Shown here one piece after another: positions 36,153 to 45,776 of a stretch of 46,798 nucleotides of DNA (its first letter is position 1; the number at the start of each line of letters is the position of its first letter). The stretch is from Chromatiaceae bacterium. GTDB taxonomy: Bacteria; Pseudomonadota; Gammaproteobacteria; Chromatiales; Chromatiaceae. The position numbers and the translations under genes were made by a program. The stretch spans positions 418,596 through 465,393 of the forward strand of contig JALWWO010000019.1 in assembly GCA_027078745.1 (NCBI GenBank), written 5' to 3'. The notes under the pieces were generated by a model. That model saw only the letters and a program-made list of their open reading frames with translations. It did not search any database and was not told the origin of the DNA.

Positions 36153-36160
36153 ATGCGTTG
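36143..36160. repeat. Perfect 9-bp tandem duplication at the wecG stop
   Basis: AATGCGTTG occurs twice in direct contact (36143-36151 and 36152-36160). The junction forms the TGA that ends the GT26 protein. Removing one copy reads on through TGG AAT CAT to another TGA. Confidence 0.85.
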
Positions 36161-36187
36161 GAATCATTGACTTGAGAAGGTATTAAC

Positions 36188-36877
36188 ATGCATAACGGCT
36201 CTATTCTTCGAATGCAATGGTTTATCGATCATTATGCCTCAGAAATACCTCGTAATGAATTAAAGGTGCTTGATGTAGGGAGTTATGATGTGAACGGCTC
36301 CTATAAGCCTCTATTCAATGAGCCGAAATATCGTTACTTCGGACTTGATCTGGAAGCGGGCCCCAATGTGGATATTGTGCTCGAAAATCCATATAATTGG
36401 GATTCGATCGAATCAGATAGCTTTGATATAGTAATTTCTGGGCAAGCATTCGAACATATCGAATTCTTCTGGAAGACAATGGAGGAAATGACTCGGGTAC
36501 TCAAAAAAGATGGCCTATTATGTTTAATTGCGCCAAGTGGGTTTGCAGAACACAGGTATCCAGTGGATTGCTATCGTTTTCTTTCCGATGGGATGATCGC
36601 CTTAGCTAGATATGTTGGGATAGAACCCCTACATGTGCACACAAACTGTGCACCCAGCAAGCACCATATTGACTGGTACAGTGAAACCTGTGCAGATGCT
36701 ATGTTGATCGCCCGGAAAACCTTTGACGGTCCACCTAGATTCCCTGATTTTAAAACCTATCAATGTGTGCCTGCAGACCAGAAAACCCTAAGGAGCGGGC
36801 TGATTCCATACCAAGGTGGATCCCGTACTTACGTTTTGCTGCGTAAAATCACAAGGCGACTCTTTAGAAAGAAATAA
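36188..36877 (+). CDS. Class I SAM-dependent methyltransferase
   Basis: 229 residues. Motif I is KVLDVGSYDVNGSYKPLF (about 26-43), motif II YFGLDLEAGPNVDIVL, and FDIVISGQAFEHIEFFW gives the post-II region. The VGSYDVNGSY form is typical of methyltransferases in bacterial polysaccharide and glycan loci. No membrane segment, so it acts on a nucleotide sugar or on the lipid-linked glycan on the cytoplasmic side. Last gene of the plus-strand locus; a terminator hairpin follows 26 bp after the stop. GC content is lower than wecG before it. Confidence 0.82.
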   Translation: MHNGSILRMQWFIDHYASEIPRNELKVLDVGSYDVNGSYKPLFNEPKYRYFGLDLEAGPNVDIVLENPYNWDSIESDSFDIVISGQAFEHIEFFWKTMEEMTRVLKKDGLLCLIAPSGFAEHRYPVDCYRFLSDGMIALARYVGIEPLHVHTNCAPSKHHIDWYSETCADAMLIARKTFDGPPRFPDFKTYQCVPADQKTLRSGLIPYQGGSRTYVLLRKITRRLFRKK

Positions 36878-36903
36878 AAGATTTTGCTCAACTCCACTGC
36901 CGC

Positions 36904-36929
36904 CAGCGGGTTTATTCACCCGCTGTTTT
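36904..36929 (+). terminator. Terminator of the plus-strand polysaccharide operon
   Basis: Perfect 8-bp stem CAGCGGGT / ACCCGCTG with a 6-base loop, followed by TTTT. It lies 26 bp after the methyltransferase stop and overlaps the last codons of the convergent membrane-protein gene. The T-run is short, so efficiency is uncertain. Confidence 0.55.
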
Positions 36930-38336
36930 GAATCGGATATTTCTTTGTTTTCGCCATGCCCAACCAGATACCAAGATAAAGGTAAACAATGCCGGAAGAA
37001 TATGGAAAGTAGCTCGATTGATGGTTGTGGAATCTATTGCAGACTGATTATGCCTTGTGAAGAAAAATACGACAAAGAGGAAAACAAGACCGCTTAATAG
37101 GGTCGTTGTGATTGGCAGGAGCCGAGGATTCCAAAGACCATAGAGCAGGGATAAGGGCAACGAGAAGAGCAACAGCCAGCCGAGCAAATGCCAATTATCC
37201 CAAAGAAGATCGTTCTTTATGAAATAGGACCCGACGGGATGATAGGTTAATGTAAATCCCCCTAAGCCGGGAATCTGAATCCGTTCAGGGGTCAGTATCC
37301 ATTGCTGCCCTGTACTGGATTCCCAAGCGATGCCCCCGTAGAACCAGAACAGGGCGATGGCTGCGACCAGAATGCCCAAGAATAGCGGTCGGAATCGCAG
37401 GGGAAGCAGGCTGAGCAGCAGTCCGGGCAGCAAGGTCGCTGCCCAGATGATGCCAGGTCGTTTGGTGAGCGCGCCCGCAAAAGCCATGAGCAATGCAAGA
37501 CCTAGTTGGGTGCGGGACCCCGTCAAGCTCCAATGCAACAAGGCGAGTATTGCCGCGCTGTAATAAGCCGCCATCCAGAGATCCGCATAGCCGGCGAGGG
37601 CAACATGGGTGTTGAGATAGGGCATGCTGAACAGCAGATAGCTCGCCACCATGACGACCACAGGCGGAAGCCCCAGTGCGCGCAATTGCCCGTAGAACAG
37701 GAGGTAGAAGGCGAGAGCGCACAGCCCCCAAGGCAGATTGATCCAGTTATCCCGCCATGCGCCCAGGCCTAGGGCAGTCCAGAACTGAATCAGGGGAACC
37801 AAAGGGGGATATTCGGAGGCATTCGGATTACCCAACGTATAGGCCCCGCGCTGCAAGCTCTGCTCAGGCCATTCCCGGTAGGACACGAAGGGCGCTAACT
37901 CTTTAAGAGAGAACCATACCTTGGCCTTGGGTGCCCAGTTCATCCAAGCATCCCAAGGATAGAGCGGTAGCAGGGTCTCTTCGAGAAGCAGCCCGCTGAA
38001 TCGGATGAGGAGTAAGCCTGGAAAAAACCACCAGATTCCGGCTTGCCAAGCAGTATCGAACTTCTGCATGGGTGGGGTGGGAAGTTGGGGCCGGGAGCGG
38101 AGCAAAAAGGGAAATAGCGTGAGCGCTGACAAGATCAGTGCTAGGGGTAAGAACCGGATCGATTGCCCCGCGTAGCTCCAAGCCTGGATAACGAGTACTG
38201 TAATCAGTACGCCTAGCAGATATCCATAGCCTAGGCGAGCGGCGGGATGTCCCGACCGCCAGAAGCGATGCAGCCAAGCAAATCCCAGCAATCCGGGCAA
38301 CAGCAAGGCAACGATCAGACCGAGTATCCCATTCAT
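36912..38336 (-). CDS. GT-C-like multi-spanning membrane protein
   Basis: 474 residues with about 11-13 hydrophobic segments. A periplasmic loop after the third helix contains LPLYPWDAWMNWAPKAKVWF, in the place where GT-C glycosyltransferases (ArnT/PMT type) carry their acidic catalytic residues. This suggests transfer of a sugar or similar group from a polyprenyl donor on the periplasmic side. The family cannot be fixed by eye, and a polymerase is an alternative. It is the last gene of a tight minus-strand operon with the 661-residue protein (4-bp overlap) and the Wzz-like gene. Confidence 0.65.
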   Translation of the reverse strand: MNGILGLIVALLLPGLLGFAWLHRFWRSGHPAARLGYGYLLGVLITVLVIQAWSYAGQSIRFLPLALILSALTLFPFLLRSRPQLPTPPMQKFDTAWQAGIWWFFPGLLLIRFSGLLLEETLLPLYPWDAWMNWAPKAKVWFSLKELAPFVSYREWPEQSLQRGAYTLGNPNASEYPPLVPLIQFWTALGLGAWRDNWINLPWGLCALAFYLLFYGQLRALGLPPVVVMVASYLLFSMPYLNTHVALAGYADLWMAAYYSAAILALLHWSLTGSRTQLGLALLMAFAGALTKRPGIIWAATLLPGLLLSLLPLRFRPLFLGILVAAIALFWFYGGIAWESSTGQQWILTPERIQIPGLGGFTLTYHPVGSYFIKNDLLWDNWHLLGWLLLFSLPLSLLYGLWNPRLLPITTTLLSGLVFLFVVFFFTRHNQSAIDSTTINRATFHILPALFTFILVSGWAWRKQRNIRFKTAGE

Positions 38337-40318
38337 GGCTGTTTCCTGGGAAGCCTTCGCAGGCTGACGGTATCTTCCTCTGCTGCGGATACGATCTGCC
38401 CGAACAGCGCATCACGACCTAGGATCAGCAGATCGACCTGTTCAGGCACATGTTGGGTTTCTGGATCTCGGGACTGCTCTTCCTGTAAACGAACTTGGAA
38501 GCTGTGAATGGTGTTCCACTGGGTATCGATAGATTGACGCATGATTTGATAGGGGATCATCCGGCCATCGATGGCGATCCATCCCCAAGATCTCGGGGCC
38601 TGAACCGCGAGATAGGCAAGGGGCAGATCGATAGCGACCGTTCCCTTGGATTCCTGGCTGTCCAACCGATAGCGGAATCCTCGCGCATCAATCTCTTTCG
38701 CTCTGGGTACCAACGCGAGATCGGGCAAGGATTGTTGGGGCATGAGAAACAGATGGGGCGGGCTGGAGAAGGGTTGGCGGAATTTCCCTTCCTGCCAGCG
38801 GTTGCTTTCCCGTGTTCTGAGCAAACCGATTTCCCAGATCGACCCATCTTTCATGACATAACGACCGGGTTTCGCCAAGAGCACAGCAATAGATTCTGTG
38901 GCGTGGAGATCGTCTCGATAATCCCATTCCTGAAAGCGGATGCGCAGGTTTCCCTTTTGATCCCGGTAGATGGCTACAACGCCGGGATCGGGTCCGACCT
39001 GGGTCGGAATCCCTGAGAAGATTAATGGATTATTCAGAATGCGACCTTGGGTGTCCAGCCGCCTGCCGCCATGATGGATGGAAACCTGCTGGAGCAAAAA
39101 GCGATTCTCATGGACCTGATAGAAACTTCCCAATGGGGCGCGGTGTAATAGAGTGGCACGCACCGCTTTGTTTTTCCCCCAATGAAGTCGCTGGGCGATA
39201 AAATCATAATAAAGGTTGTTCAAGGGATTGAGTGCGAGCAACAGATCCCCGCCTTGCAGAAATCGGGAGGGATGGTTTCCATAATTGTAGCTATTATAGG
39301 GCAACAAATAGTATTGTATTTTAAGGCGCTGATAGCTTTGCCATTTATTTTGGATAATAAACAGACGACCGGAGTGTTTTTGGGGAACGGATGCATTCAG
39401 CTGTTCGGCGTAGCGATACAGCGCCGCATCTTCTGCGGCCAAATGTTGTTCCCGATGGCTCTTTCCCGCGAAAAGATGCCAAGTTTCCTTATGCTGTTGC
39501 CAGAGCTTCCACTGCCAATTAGCATCTAAGAGAAGCCAGACGAACAAAAAAGCGATAGCAAAAGTAAACCCTAGCGTAGGGGTATTCTGCTGTGTTTTCG
39601 CAGATCCCCTTTTTCCAATAAAAAACCACCAAGTTAGAAGCAGTATCACTGCAAGCCCTATCCATGCCACAGCTGCTAACACCGGGGAAATCAGCGATTG
39701 CCTTGCAGTGCCAAAGACCGTATTAATGGAATAAGGCTGCCAACCTGTGAAAGCCGTCCATTCCGCCCAGACGCTTTTGAGCAGAGCTTCTATAGTGGGA
39801 GGTTGCAGGGTTAGTTCTTGAATGATCAGAGATTGTCCCCGAAGATCTCCCTGCAAGCTGATACCGAATTCAAGGATTTCCCCCCGCCACTCTTCCTGTT
39901 TTTCCAAGCGATAGATCATCGGCTGATCCCCTTTCCAAGGGAGGGGAGCGAAATAGGTTTTCCTGGGTTGATCCCTCCTCACCCAGTAGAACACTACTGC
40001 TAACCGGGGATTCCTTCCGGCGATGACATAGTGCAGAAAGGGGAAGTCGGCAGCAGTTATGAGATGCCTCGACCCCACAATCACCCCATCCCCTCGCTGA
40101 TCCAAAGCCCTGACCACTAAGGCATCTCCCTCCCAGTTTCCACGACCGATCAGCAGACGCAAGGTGCTGCCCCGAAATACGAGAGGTTCCACCGTCGAGG
40201 CTCCTAGGTTAGGAACCTGATAGAGGATAAAACCCGCGATCAGCAGGACGGCACTTCCCATCAAGGAAAGGATTGCAGCGTGGAAAGCATGAAAAACGGA
40301 ATAACCGGGCAAGGACAT
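38333..40318 (-). CDS. Large membrane-anchored protein of unknown function
   Basis: 661 residues, not recognised. A membrane helix lies near the N-terminus (about 13-33), followed by a periplasmic beta-rich domain (about 34-210), two further helices (about 212-236 and 252-271), and a large beta-rich C-terminal region (about 275-661) rich in Trp, Tyr and Arg. The alternating pattern in the C-terminal region (VAIYRDQKGNLRIRFQEWDY; YVMKDGSIWEIGLLRT) suggests beta-sandwich or propeller-like units, perhaps glycan-binding. It lies between a Wzz-like gene (2-bp gap) and a GT-C-like gene (4-bp overlap), so it probably works with them in assembly or modification of the exported polysaccharide. Confidence 0.7.
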   Translation of the reverse strand: MSLPGYSVFHAFHAAILSLMGSAVLLIAGFILYQVPNLGASTVEPLVFRGSTLRLLIGRGNWEGDALVVRALDQRGDGVIVGSRHLITAADFPFLHYVIAGRNPRLAVVFYWVRRDQPRKTYFAPLPWKGDQPMIYRLEKQEEWRGEILEFGISLQGDLRGQSLIIQELTLQPPTIEALLKSVWAEWTAFTGWQPYSINTVFGTARQSLISPVLAAVAWIGLAVILLLTWWFFIGKRGSAKTQQNTPTLGFTFAIAFLFVWLLLDANWQWKLWQQHKETWHLFAGKSHREQHLAAEDAALYRYAEQLNASVPQKHSGRLFIIQNKWQSYQRLKIQYYLLPYNSYNYGNHPSRFLQGGDLLLALNPLNNLYYDFIAQRLHWGKNKAVRATLLHRAPLGSFYQVHENRFLLQQVSIHHGGRRLDTQGRILNNPLIFSGIPTQVGPDPGVVAIYRDQKGNLRIRFQEWDYRDDLHATESIAVLLAKPGRYVMKDGSIWEIGLLRTRESNRWQEGKFRQPFSSPPHLFLMPQQSLPDLALVPRAKEIDARGFRYRLDSQESKGTVAIDLPLAYLAVQAPRSWGWIAIDGRMIPYQIMRQSIDTQWNTIHSFQVRLQEEQSRDPETQHVPEQVDLLILGRDALFGQIVSAAEEDTVSLRRLPRKQP

Positions 40319-40320
40319 GT

Positions 40321-41685
40321 CTAGGGGCTGATCTGGGTTTCCTTCGCATGAACTCGATCCCGGAATTCGGCGATCAATACAGCAAAGAGGGCAAAGATGA
40401 CTCCTAAGAAAATTAAGAGCAAAACTTGCGTCTTTTTGGATAAGGAAACAGGCTCCGGAGATCGGGTTGGAGGAACGACTGCCCGAGTTTCCACGAAATT
40501 ATCAAGTCGGTTCAGCAGTTCTGCTACATTTTCCTGTTGTCGTTGAATCTTCCGCTGCTGATCATTGATCAGCTTCTGAATAGTAGATTCAATCTCTGCG
40601 ATGGCAGCTTTGAGGCGCATTTGTTCTAGAAGGTTGGTTTTCCTCAGCGCTTGCAGCACCCCTTTGGCCTGTTCGATCTGTGCTTGCGCGAGTTGCTGAC
40701 TGCGTGCGTTATCTTTAAGCGCCTTTTCAATCTCCGCCCTACGGTTCTCCAGCTCGATATGAAGTTGTTCTCTCAATCGAACTAACCATTTACGGTCACT
40801 GCTGATCTGATTGTTGATGAGCAACTGAGACATGGCACTAGAAGCATCTTTAATCCCGCTCGTAGCATGCAGCTGTAGCTCCAATGCATCTGCAATCCTC
40901 TTCTCCAAGGCCTGAATTTCCTTCCGAACTAGATCCTGTTGGGCACTGATATGTGCCAGCTTATCTTCCAAGACCTTCTGGGCATCTTTAAGGGAAAGCA
41001 GATCATTCTCCTTTTGCCTAATGATGTTTTCCTGCGCACGAAGTTTTGTGCCGAAGATTTCGGGATCGGTCAGTTTAGCCAATTGCGATTTTTTCTCTGC
41101 CAGATCTTTCCTTTGATGATCCAAGATTGCGTCGAGTGTAGTAGGATCTTTTAATTCTGCAAGTTGAATGCGTGCAGCGGCCAATTCGGTTTCGAGCTTT
41201 TTCCTGAGTACCTCCAGTAGCCTTCGATGATCGGAAACGAGGGCAGAAACAATGGATCGATGTAGTTCTTGGTAGTGAGGGATCTCCGTTTCCCCAATCC
41301 GGCTCTCCAATACGACCAAGCTACTTTTCTTAGGAATCTGCACGCGAACCTCATATTGCTCTGGTTCCTGCTGCTCCCCTGTAAATTGACCGACGACCAG
41401 AGGAATAAATGCATTTTCTAGCTTCGCCTTTACCGTTTCTGGCTTTTCGATCGGTGTAGATTGATCGGAGCTACCAATTTCTAGAGCAGTGGTAAGCTCA
41501 TAAGTTCTTGGAAGCAGCAAGATCACCAGCAAGCCGAGTGCTAAGATTCCAAAAAAGGTACCCAAGAAGGCCTTGCGATGTTTGCGAAGACCGAGCCAGA
41601 TATCGACTAAATTGATTTCATTTTCTTCCGGCGCTATTTGTACAGGATAGACTTGAAGCAGCTGCGGTTTGGGATCTTGTGGCAT
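40321..41685 (-). CDS. Wzz-like chain-length determinant (polysaccharide copolymerase)
   Basis: 454 residues. The N-terminal Wzz domain follows NEINLVDIWLGLRKHRKAFL and the first membrane helix (about 41-59). The second helix is at about 418-438 (TQVLLLIFLGVIFALFAVLI). Between them is a periplasmic region that is mostly long coiled coil (about 150-400; KKLETELAAARIQLAELKDP; IEQAKGVLQALRKTNLLEQM). The usual Pro-rich motif before the second helix is represented by PPTRSPEPVSLSKK. No tyrosine kinase domain is fused. The periplasmic part is longer than in enterobacterial Wzz. AAGGAG precedes the start. It leads the minus-strand operon facing the biosynthetic genes. Confidence 0.85.
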   Translation of the reverse strand: MPQDPKPQLLQVYPVQIAPEENEINLVDIWLGLRKHRKAFLGTFFGILALGLLVILLLPRTYELTTALEIGSSDQSTPIEKPETVKAKLENAFIPLVVGQFTGEQQEPEQYEVRVQIPKKSSLVVLESRIGETEIPHYQELHRSIVSALVSDHRRLLEVLRKKLETELAAARIQLAELKDPTTLDAILDHQRKDLAEKKSQLAKLTDPEIFGTKLRAQENIIRQKENDLLSLKDAQKVLEDKLAHISAQQDLVRKEIQALEKRIADALELQLHATSGIKDASSAMSQLLINNQISSDRKWLVRLREQLHIELENRRAEIEKALKDNARSQQLAQAQIEQAKGVLQALRKTNLLEQMRLKAAIAEIESTIQKLINDQQRKIQRQQENVAELLNRLDNFVETRAVVPPTRSPEPVSLSKKTQVLLLIFLGVIFALFAVLIAEFRDRVHAKETQISP

Positions 41686-41719
41686 GGAAAGTCGTGCTCC
41701 TTAACTCAGTCAGTATGAA

Positions 41720-42853
<1,134 letters not shown>

Positions 42854-42866
42854 TTAGGTACTGGAA

Positions 42867-44804
42867 CTACTCTAGGATGTAGATCTCAACCCGGCGATTC
42901 TTGCGACGGCCTGCAGCCGTGGCATTGCTGGCGATGGGCCGTGCTTCCCCGATACCCTCGGCGATCAGACGATCTTCAGAAACTCCCCGCTCGATGAGGG
43001 CATTGCGCACTGCTTCTGCCCGAGCTTGGGAAAGCTTTAGATTGGTTTCTTCTCGGCCCGCGCTGTCCGTATGCCCTTCGATGCGGGCCTTGAGCTGGGG
43101 ATGAGCTTTGAGCAGTTCTGCAATTCGGTCCAAGCTAGGCAGTTCTCGAGGGAGCTCCGCGCTGCCGGAGCGGAATTGCAGCTCATCATTGGCTAAGCTC
43201 AGGAGCATCCCCCGTTCTGTGTAACGCCCTCCTAGGGCGGAGAACTGGGTGAATAGCGCTCGCTGCTCAGCTAAAGCCTTTTTCGCTTTTTCTTTGGTCG
43301 CGCTGAGGTCTTCTTCTAAGGATCGAATCAACCACTGATGCCGGCTGAGCTGACCGTTGAGCTCTTCTTCTCTCGCTCGCGCTTGTTGCAACTCAGCCCG
43401 TACTTGATCCAAAGCGCGCTCCGTATCCGTCAAATTGCCCGTGAGTTCCGCCACCATGGTTTCATGCTTCTGCTGCAATGCGGTCAGGGCAACGCGCTGC
43501 TCTTCCAGTTGTTGCTGAAGCGCTTCGATGTTTGCCCGGGCCTCCGCCATCTGTTGGGCGTGGGCAGCTTTGGTATTGGCTAAGGTTTCCTCCGCCGCTT
43601 TCTGGGCAGCGAGCAATTGAGAGGCCGCCTTGGCTTTGGCCGCTTTGAGCTTAGCCGCTGCTTCCGCCTTGGTCTGGCGCAATCGGAGGGCGGCTTCTTT
43701 CTGAGCGGCCGCGAACTCCGCAGCCGCCTGTTTCTGGGCGGCGGCTAGTTTCTCTGCAGCCTCTTTTCGGAGATTGTGCAGCTGGGAAGCGGTTTTTGCT
43801 TTGACTGCTTTGAGCTGCGCAGCAGCCTCTGCCTTGGTTCTCAGGTGAGCGGATTGCTCCGCTTCCAGACGAGCCTGAACGCTGCTCAGTTGGGCCTGGA
43901 GCGCTGCAGTGGTTTGTTCATACCGGGCCTGCAGGGCTTGATAGTCCCGCTGGGTTGCGGCGAGATCCTGTTGCAGCTGTTCGATGCTTTGCGCCGCTTT
44001 CGCAAGCTGCTGTCTCAGGTGCTCATTGGCTTGTCTGGACTCGGCTAGGCGCGCTTCCAGATCCGCTTTAGCGCTTCGTTCCTCGGCGAGGGCCTGTTCT
44101 GTCTCCGCAAGTTGGGCTGTTAATCTCCGTTCATTCTGTAGGAATTGGTCGAGTTGGGCGGCGCGTTCCGGATCGCTGCCTTCCAAAGAGATGCGGTATT
44201 GTTCGATCCTGCCGTTCAGTTCCTGCTGCACCGCCTGTATTCGAGCTTCTGCCGCCGCCTGGGCTTCTGCCAGGGCGCGTTCGTGAGCTTGTTCCGCCTG
44301 GGCGAGGGCCTGTTCATGGGCCTGTTTCGCTTCCTCTGCTGCCTGATGCAGCGCTTGAATGTCTTGCTGTAACGATGCGATTTTCCCCAGCGCTGCTTCA
44401 TGCTTTCGGACCAGGGCGGCATAGGTTTCCCGAGCCTGTTTGCGTTCTTCGGCTAGGGTCCGTTCATAATGTTCCCGATCCGCCTGCATTTGTTCCTTCA
44501 GGCTGGTGATCATCCCCCGTTTCTCGGCAATTTGGTTTTGCAGTTCGCTTTCTCTCGTGCGATGGGCTTCTTGAAGCCGCAGGATTTCCGCATTCAGCAC
44601 TCGTTGTTTTTCCTGAGCCTGGGTGAGCTGAGTTTGGGTCTGCTGAAGTGTTTCCTGGGTCTGGGCAAGGGCTGTGTCACGGGTTTCCAGCTCCTTCTGC
44701 ACGGTTTTGTGATACCAGAGGAGCAGGGCAATCAGGCCGATGACAAGAATTGCTAACACCCAGCTCAGCGGCCGAGCGACCGAGGGCGACTTCGGTTCGG
44801 ACAT
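42867..44804 (-). CDS. Inner-membrane-anchored long coiled-coil protein with OmpA-like C-terminal domain
   Basis: 645 residues from the ATG at 44804, preceded by AAGGAG. One N-terminal membrane helix (about 13-31; WVLAILVIGLIALLLWY) anchors it. Residues about 33-525 are almost continuous coiled coil rich in Ala, Gln, Glu and Lys, and include ten consecutive 11-residue units at 323-432. The C-terminal 110 residues form an OmpA/MotB-type peptidoglycan-binding domain with KARIEGHTDSAGREETNLKL and LSQARAEAVRNALIERGV. It could therefore connect the inner membrane to the cell wall across the periplasm. The function is not known. It stands 46 bp upstream of tgt and 131 bp from the next methyltransferase gene. 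Confidence 0.85.
   Translation of the reverse strand: MSEPKSPSVARPLSWVLAILVIGLIALLLWYHKTVQKELETRDTALAQTQETLQQTQTQLTQAQEKQRVLNAEILRLQEAHRTRESELQNQIAEKRGMITSLKEQMQADREHYERTLAEERKQARETYAALVRKHEAALGKIASLQQDIQALHQAAEEAKQAHEQALAQAEQAHERALAEAQAAAEARIQAVQQELNGRIEQYRISLEGSDPERAAQLDQFLQNERRLTAQLAETEQALAEERSAKADLEARLAESRQANEHLRQQLAKAAQSIEQLQQDLAATQRDYQALQARYEQTTAALQAQLSSVQARLEAEQSAHLRTKAEAAAQLKAVKAKTASQLHNLRKEAAEKLAAAQKQAAAEFAAAQKEAALRLRQTKAEAAAKLKAAKAKAASQLLAAQKAAEETLANTKAAHAQQMAEARANIEALQQQLEEQRVALTALQQKHETMVAELTGNLTDTERALDQVRAELQQARAREEELNGQLSRHQWLIRSLEEDLSATKEKAKKALAEQRALFTQFSALGGRYTERGMLLSLANDELQFRSGSAELPRELPSLDRIAELLKAHPQLKARIEGHTDSAGREETNLKLSQARAEAVRNALIERGVSEDRLIAEGIGEARPIASNATAAGRRKNRRVEIYILE
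43509..43838 (-). repeat. Ten tandem 11-residue (hendecad) repeats within the OmpA-domain protein
   Basis: Codons 323-432 read as ten 11-residue units without gaps, for example TKAEAAAQLKA, TKAEAAAKLKA, AKAKAASQLLA and AQKAAEETLAN, consensus x-x-K-x-x-A-x-x-L-x-x. Units 1-2 and 6-7 are near-identical, so a block of five units (55 residues) appears duplicated. Confidence 0.8.
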
Positions 44805-44935
44805 GGGTAACAACTCCTTACGTTTGCTGTGAGGATAGAGGTTGCTGCGGAGTACCGGTCTCATCATACTGCTGCCGGATTAGGCGAGAGTGTACTCCAT
44901 CCGACAGGCACCTTCAGGGTTTTCCCCAAGGAAGC

Positions 44936-45739
44936 TCAGGGTTGGTTGGGTTGGCAGCACAGGCGCACGGCGAAGTAGCGGGCTTCTGCATTAGGTGCAC
45001 CCCGAAGCTGGCGAAAAGCAACGCGCAACGCCTCGACTTGGGAAACCTGTATCTCTCCGGCACGAATGAGGGCTTCGCTAGCGGATAGCAGGAGCTTCTC
45101 TAAATAGGTAAGGATTTCTTCCCGCCGTTCTGGTTCTCGCTGTGTGGACAGGATCGGCAGGGTTTCTGTGTGGATCCGGCACGCACCCAGGGTCCGTGCC
45201 AGGCTTGCGAGCCGACGGCCCACATAGGGATCACCGCCAGAATCTTGCTGTACTCGATTGAATCGACTGATCCAGTCTTCGATGACCGGCGACTTCGGTG
45301 CTATGCGCAGGGTCGCATTGTCTACTTCTGTGCAGATAAGTCTGCCCTTTGGTCGGAGTATCCGCAGAGCTTCCCGCAACAAGGCTTCCGGCTCATGGGC
45401 ATGTTCCAGTACCCAGACGATCAGGACGAAATCGAAGCTTCGGTCAGGAAAGGGCAAAGCAGCCCCTTCCCCTTGAATCAGGTCTATGGGTTCTCCGGCC
45501 AGATAATTCCGTGCACTGGCGAGGGAAGGACCATGCCGGTCGATCCCCACCAGTTTTAGATAAGGCCAATGGGCGCGGAGGTAACGCAGTTCTGCGCCCG
45601 TGCCGCAGCCCAACTCCAGCAGCCGTTTTCCCGAAGAGAAATCCAGCCCCCGATGGACCTGCGGGGCTAACACGGCCGCTTGTTCGATGAGCCGCCGTTG
45701 TTCCTCGAGGGAGTAGCCGTGGATATAGGACTGCGCCAT
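44936..45739 (-). CDS. Class I SAM-dependent methyltransferase
   Basis: 267 residues opening MAQSYIHGYSLEEQRRLIEQ. Motif I RLLELGCGTGAELRYLR (about 39-55), motif II KLVGIDRHGPSLA, post-II ALPFPDRSFDFVLIVWVLEHAHEPEALLRE and motif III-like ILRPKGRLICTEVD are clear, as in UbiE/Methyltransf_11-type enzymes. The methyl acceptor is unknown; small-molecule or lipid substrates are usual in this group. No signal or membrane segment. It lies 37 bp from the four-repeat exported protein on the same strand, but no functional link is evident. Confidence 0.85.
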   Translation of the reverse strand: MAQSYIHGYSLEEQRRLIEQAAVLAPQVHRGLDFSSGKRLLELGCGTGAELRYLRAHWPYLKLVGIDRHGPSLASARNYLAGEPIDLIQGEGAALPFPDRSFDFVLIVWVLEHAHEPEALLREALRILRPKGRLICTEVDNATLRIAPKSPVIEDWISRFNRVQQDSGGDPYVGRRLASLARTLGACRIHTETLPILSTQREPERREEILTYLEKLLLSASEALIRAGEIQVSQVEALRVAFRQLRGAPNAEARYFAVRLCCQPNQP

Positions 45740-45776
45740 GGGCGGGATTCGACCTGGTCCGCAGCAGCGTGGCTCT

